In this document: in pieces, positions 5,755-7,369 of the stretch
How the letters are laid out: every line of letters begins with the position of its first letter
Position numbering within the stretch: the stretch's first letter is position 1
Assembly: GCA_902767145.1 (NCBI GenBank)
Contig: CACXGG010000142.1
Span: 1-7,369, forward strand
DNA length: 7,369 nucleotides
Source: Oscillospiraceae bacterium
Lineage (GTDB): Bacteria > Bacillota > Clostridia > Saccharofermentanales > Saccharofermentanaceae
Direction of reading: 5' to 3'
The notes under the pieces: generated by a model
Database searches by the model: none
Told to the model about the DNA's origin: nothing
The model's input: the letters and a program-made list of their open reading frames with translations, nothing else
Position numbers and translations under genes: made by a program

Positions 5755-7061
5755 CTATCTTCTCCTTGAGTCAGCTTTTTTACAAAATCCAGATATTCGG
5801 TGATCTTCTTTTCATAACCTATATCCGTAGGTTCATAATATACCACATCTTTCACCTTATCAGGCATATACTGCTGATATGTGATGTGATACGGGAAATC
5901 GTGGGGATATTTATATCCAACGGAATAGCCAAGATCCTCCATCCCCTTGGCCGGGGCATTTCTAAGATGCATGGGGACTGCTCCCGTATCCTTTGTCCTG
6001 ACATCTGCCAGAGCCTTATCAACTGCCAGATATGATGCATTTGACTTAGGTGATGTTGCAACAGCGATGGCAGCTTCCGCCAGGGGTATCCTGGCTTCCG
6101 GCATTCCAACGGCTGCAGCACACTGATACGCGGCAACAGCGATAAGGAGTGCATTGGGATTAGCAAGTCCCACATCTTCCGAAGCGCAGATCATTATACG
6201 TCTTGCAAGAAATTCAATGTCCTCACCTGCCTCCAGGGCTCTTGAAAGATAGAGGACTGCGGCATTGGGATCAGAGCCCCTCATGGACTTGATCATGGCG
6301 CTTATATTGTCATAATGGTTCTCTCCGTCCTTATCGAAAAGGACTGTTCTCTTCTGCATACAGTCGGAGATGATCTCATCTGTTATCTGTATGGATCCGT
6401 CAGCTGAAGGAGCCGTGGTTATCACTGCCAGTTCCAGTGCCTTAAGGGCATTTCTTCCGTCTCCTCCCGCAAGGCCGGCGATCTTCCTCAATGTGTCCTC
6501 GGAGATCCTGACATCAGTATTTCCATATCCCCTTTCGGGATCAGTGAGGGCGTTTTTCAGGATCTGCACCACATCATCCTCTGTAAGGGAGTGAAGCTGC
6601 AGCACCGTGGATCTTGAAACAAGAGCCTTATTCACCTCAAAGAAGGGATTCTCGGTGGTGGCACCGATGAGGACGACAGTCCCGTCCTCAACAAAAGGAA
6701 GGAGTGCATCCTGCTGGAGTTTATTGAACCTGTGGATCTCATCGATAAACAGCACGGTCCTCCTGCCTTCCGACAGGATGGGATTCGTGGCATCAGCTAT
6801 GACGTTCTTGATATCTCCCACGCCGGCAGTAACGGCGTTAAGGGTCTCGAACCTGGAGGATGTGGAATTGGCAACTACCCTGGCAAGGGCAGTCTTTCCT
6901 GTTCCCGGAGGACCGAAAAGGATGATCGAGGACAGACGGTCTGCCTCGATCATCCTTCTTAACATCTTTCCTTTTCCGATAATATGCTCCTGACCGACGT
7001 ACTCCGACAGGGTTCTCGGAGCCATACGGAAAGCCAGGGGTCTTCTATTATCGTCAGTCAT
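5751..7061 (-). CDS. rarA: Replication-associated recombination protein A (RarA/MgsA, AAA+ ATPase)
   Basis: A 436-residue AAA+ ATPase of the RarA/MgsA/WRNIP1 family, related to clamp-loader subunits, acting in the cytosol at stalled or gapped replication forks. Domains in order: an N-terminal segment with RPLAFRMAPRTLSEYVGQ; Walker A GPPGTGKT (50-57); Walker B VLFIDEIH (103-110, D107 and E108); sensor 1 GATTENP (133-139); the arginine-finger region SRS (149-151); sensor 2 GDGRNAL (200-206); and the helical C-terminal oligomerisation domain with MPEARIPLAEAAIAVA (320-335) and the conserved PMHLRNAP and GYKYPHDFP stretches. All ATPase elements are intact and length is typical. The start overlaps the glyA stop by one base (TAATG) with no clear ribosome site upstream, suggesting coupled translation. 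The gene ends in an ATGA overlap with the lipoprotein gene. Confidence 0.97.
   Translation of the reverse strand: MTDDNRRPLAFRMAPRTLSEYVGQEHIIGKGKMLRRMIEADRLSSIILFGPPGTGKTALARVVANSTSSRFETLNAVTAGVGDIKNVIADATNPILSEGRRTVLFIDEIHRFNKLQQDALLPFVEDGTVVLIGATTENPFFEVNKALVSRSTVLQLHSLTEDDVVQILKNALTDPERGYGNTDVRISEDTLRKIAGLAGGDGRNALKALELAVITTAPSADGSIQITDEIISDCMQKRTVLFDKDGENHYDNISAMIKSMRGSDPNAAVLYLSRALEAGEDIEFLARRIMICASEDVGLANPNALLIAVAAYQCAAAVGMPEARIPLAEAAIAVATSPKSNASYLAVDKALADVRTKDTGAVPMHLRNAPAKGMEDLGYSVGYKYPHDFPYHITYQQYMPDKVKDVVYYEPTDIGYEKKITEYLDFVKKLTQGEDR
5762..5767 (-). promoter_or_regulatory. Strong ribosome binding site of the lipoprotein gene inside the end of rarA
   Basis: Minus-strand AAGGAG, formed by the rarA codons for Gln-Gly-Glu near its C-terminus, lies 7 bases before the lipoprotein ATG at 5754. 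It is the best Shine-Dalgarno match in the window and indicates that the lipoprotein is translated efficiently in its own right. Confidence 0.75.
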
Positions 7062-7369
7062 TACTTAAGATCGGGATAGATAGGATACTTAGCTGTAAGA
7101 GCAGCTACACGGTCGATTACTTCCTGCTTCCTGTTCTCGTAATCATAGATGCAGATGGAGATAAGATCAGCGATCTCGACCATATCCTCTTCCTTCATGC
7201 CTCTTGCTGTTACAGCAGCTGTACCTACACGTACACCGGATGTAATGAAGGGCTTCTCAGGATCCCAGGGGATCGTATTCTTATTAGCTGTAATGTTGCA
7301 GTCGTCAAGACGGAGCTGGAGTTCCTTACCTGTGATGCCTGTACCGCGAAGGTCGATGAGCATGAGGTG
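7061..7369 (-). CDS. glyA: Serine hydroxymethyltransferase, C-terminal part (cut by right edge)
   Basis: Only the last 102 residues are in the window; the reading frame is open to the right edge. This PLP enzyme interconverts serine and glycine while charging tetrahydrofolate with a one-carbon unit. The visible part opens with HLMLIDLR, then [22 protein letters not shown] and [18 protein letters not shown], all hallmarks of the SHMT C-terminal domain. The arginine in SGVRVG (47th residue in the window) corresponds to the one that binds the substrate carboxylate in known SHMTs. The usual GTPA reads GTAA here, a mild variation. The PLP lysine lies outside the window. The stop TAA overlaps the rarA ATG by one base, so glyA appears to lead, or lie within, the glyA-rarA-lipoprotein unit. 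Confidence 0.97.
   Translation of the reverse strand, partial: HLMLIDLRGTGITGKELQLRLDDCNITANKNTIPWDPEKPFITSGVRVGTAAVTARGMKEEDMVEIADLISICIYDYENRKQEVIDRVAALTAKYPIYPDLK

Noticed and set aside
6607..6993. 128-codon plus-strand open frame opposite rarA
   Set aside because: Covers the ATPase core of rarA on the opposite strand; no protein-like features and no ribosome site.

Overview
The window is ordinary housekeeping and accessory chromosome from a Gram-positive, Clostridia-type bacterium, most likely a Lachnospiraceae member. This rests on the protein types (a long clostridial-style M18 aminopeptidase, a three-helix cardiolipin synthase, a HisJ-type PHP phosphatase), frequent AGG/AGA arginine and ATA isoleucine codons, moderate GC by eye, and very tight gene packing. 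The taxonomic call is inference; there is no rRNA or other marker.

Layout, right to left on the minus strand: the C-terminal end of serine hydroxymethyltransferase (glyA, cut by the right edge) runs into rarA (AAA+ replication/recombination factor) with a one-base stop/start overlap. rarA runs into a small uncharacterised lipoprotein gene through an ATGA overlap. These three read as one transcription unit. It meets a plus-strand PHP-family phosphatase gene head-on at about 5217/5218, with the two stop codons directly abutting.

The phosphatase gene (4399-5217) is divergent from a second minus-strand unit. The 81 bases between the two translation starts are the only real intergenic region and must hold the promoters for both directions. 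The second unit is M18 aminopeptidase, then a cardiolipin synthase-type phospholipase D protein (TGATG overlap), then an amidohydrolase of the MTA/SAH deaminase type (16-base gap). After a 4-base gap there is probably the start of a further gene whose first 16 codons resemble the beginning of an ABC exporter subunit, cut by the left edge.

No tRNA, rRNA, CRISPR, insertion sequence, phage gene or convincing intrinsic terminator is visible, and I found no clear new biological system. The points most worth a second look are the uncharacterised lipoprotein tied to rarA, the amidohydrolase that keeps its catalytic metal site but seems to lack the arginines used for SAH binding in its characterised relative, and the zero-gap convergent junction.
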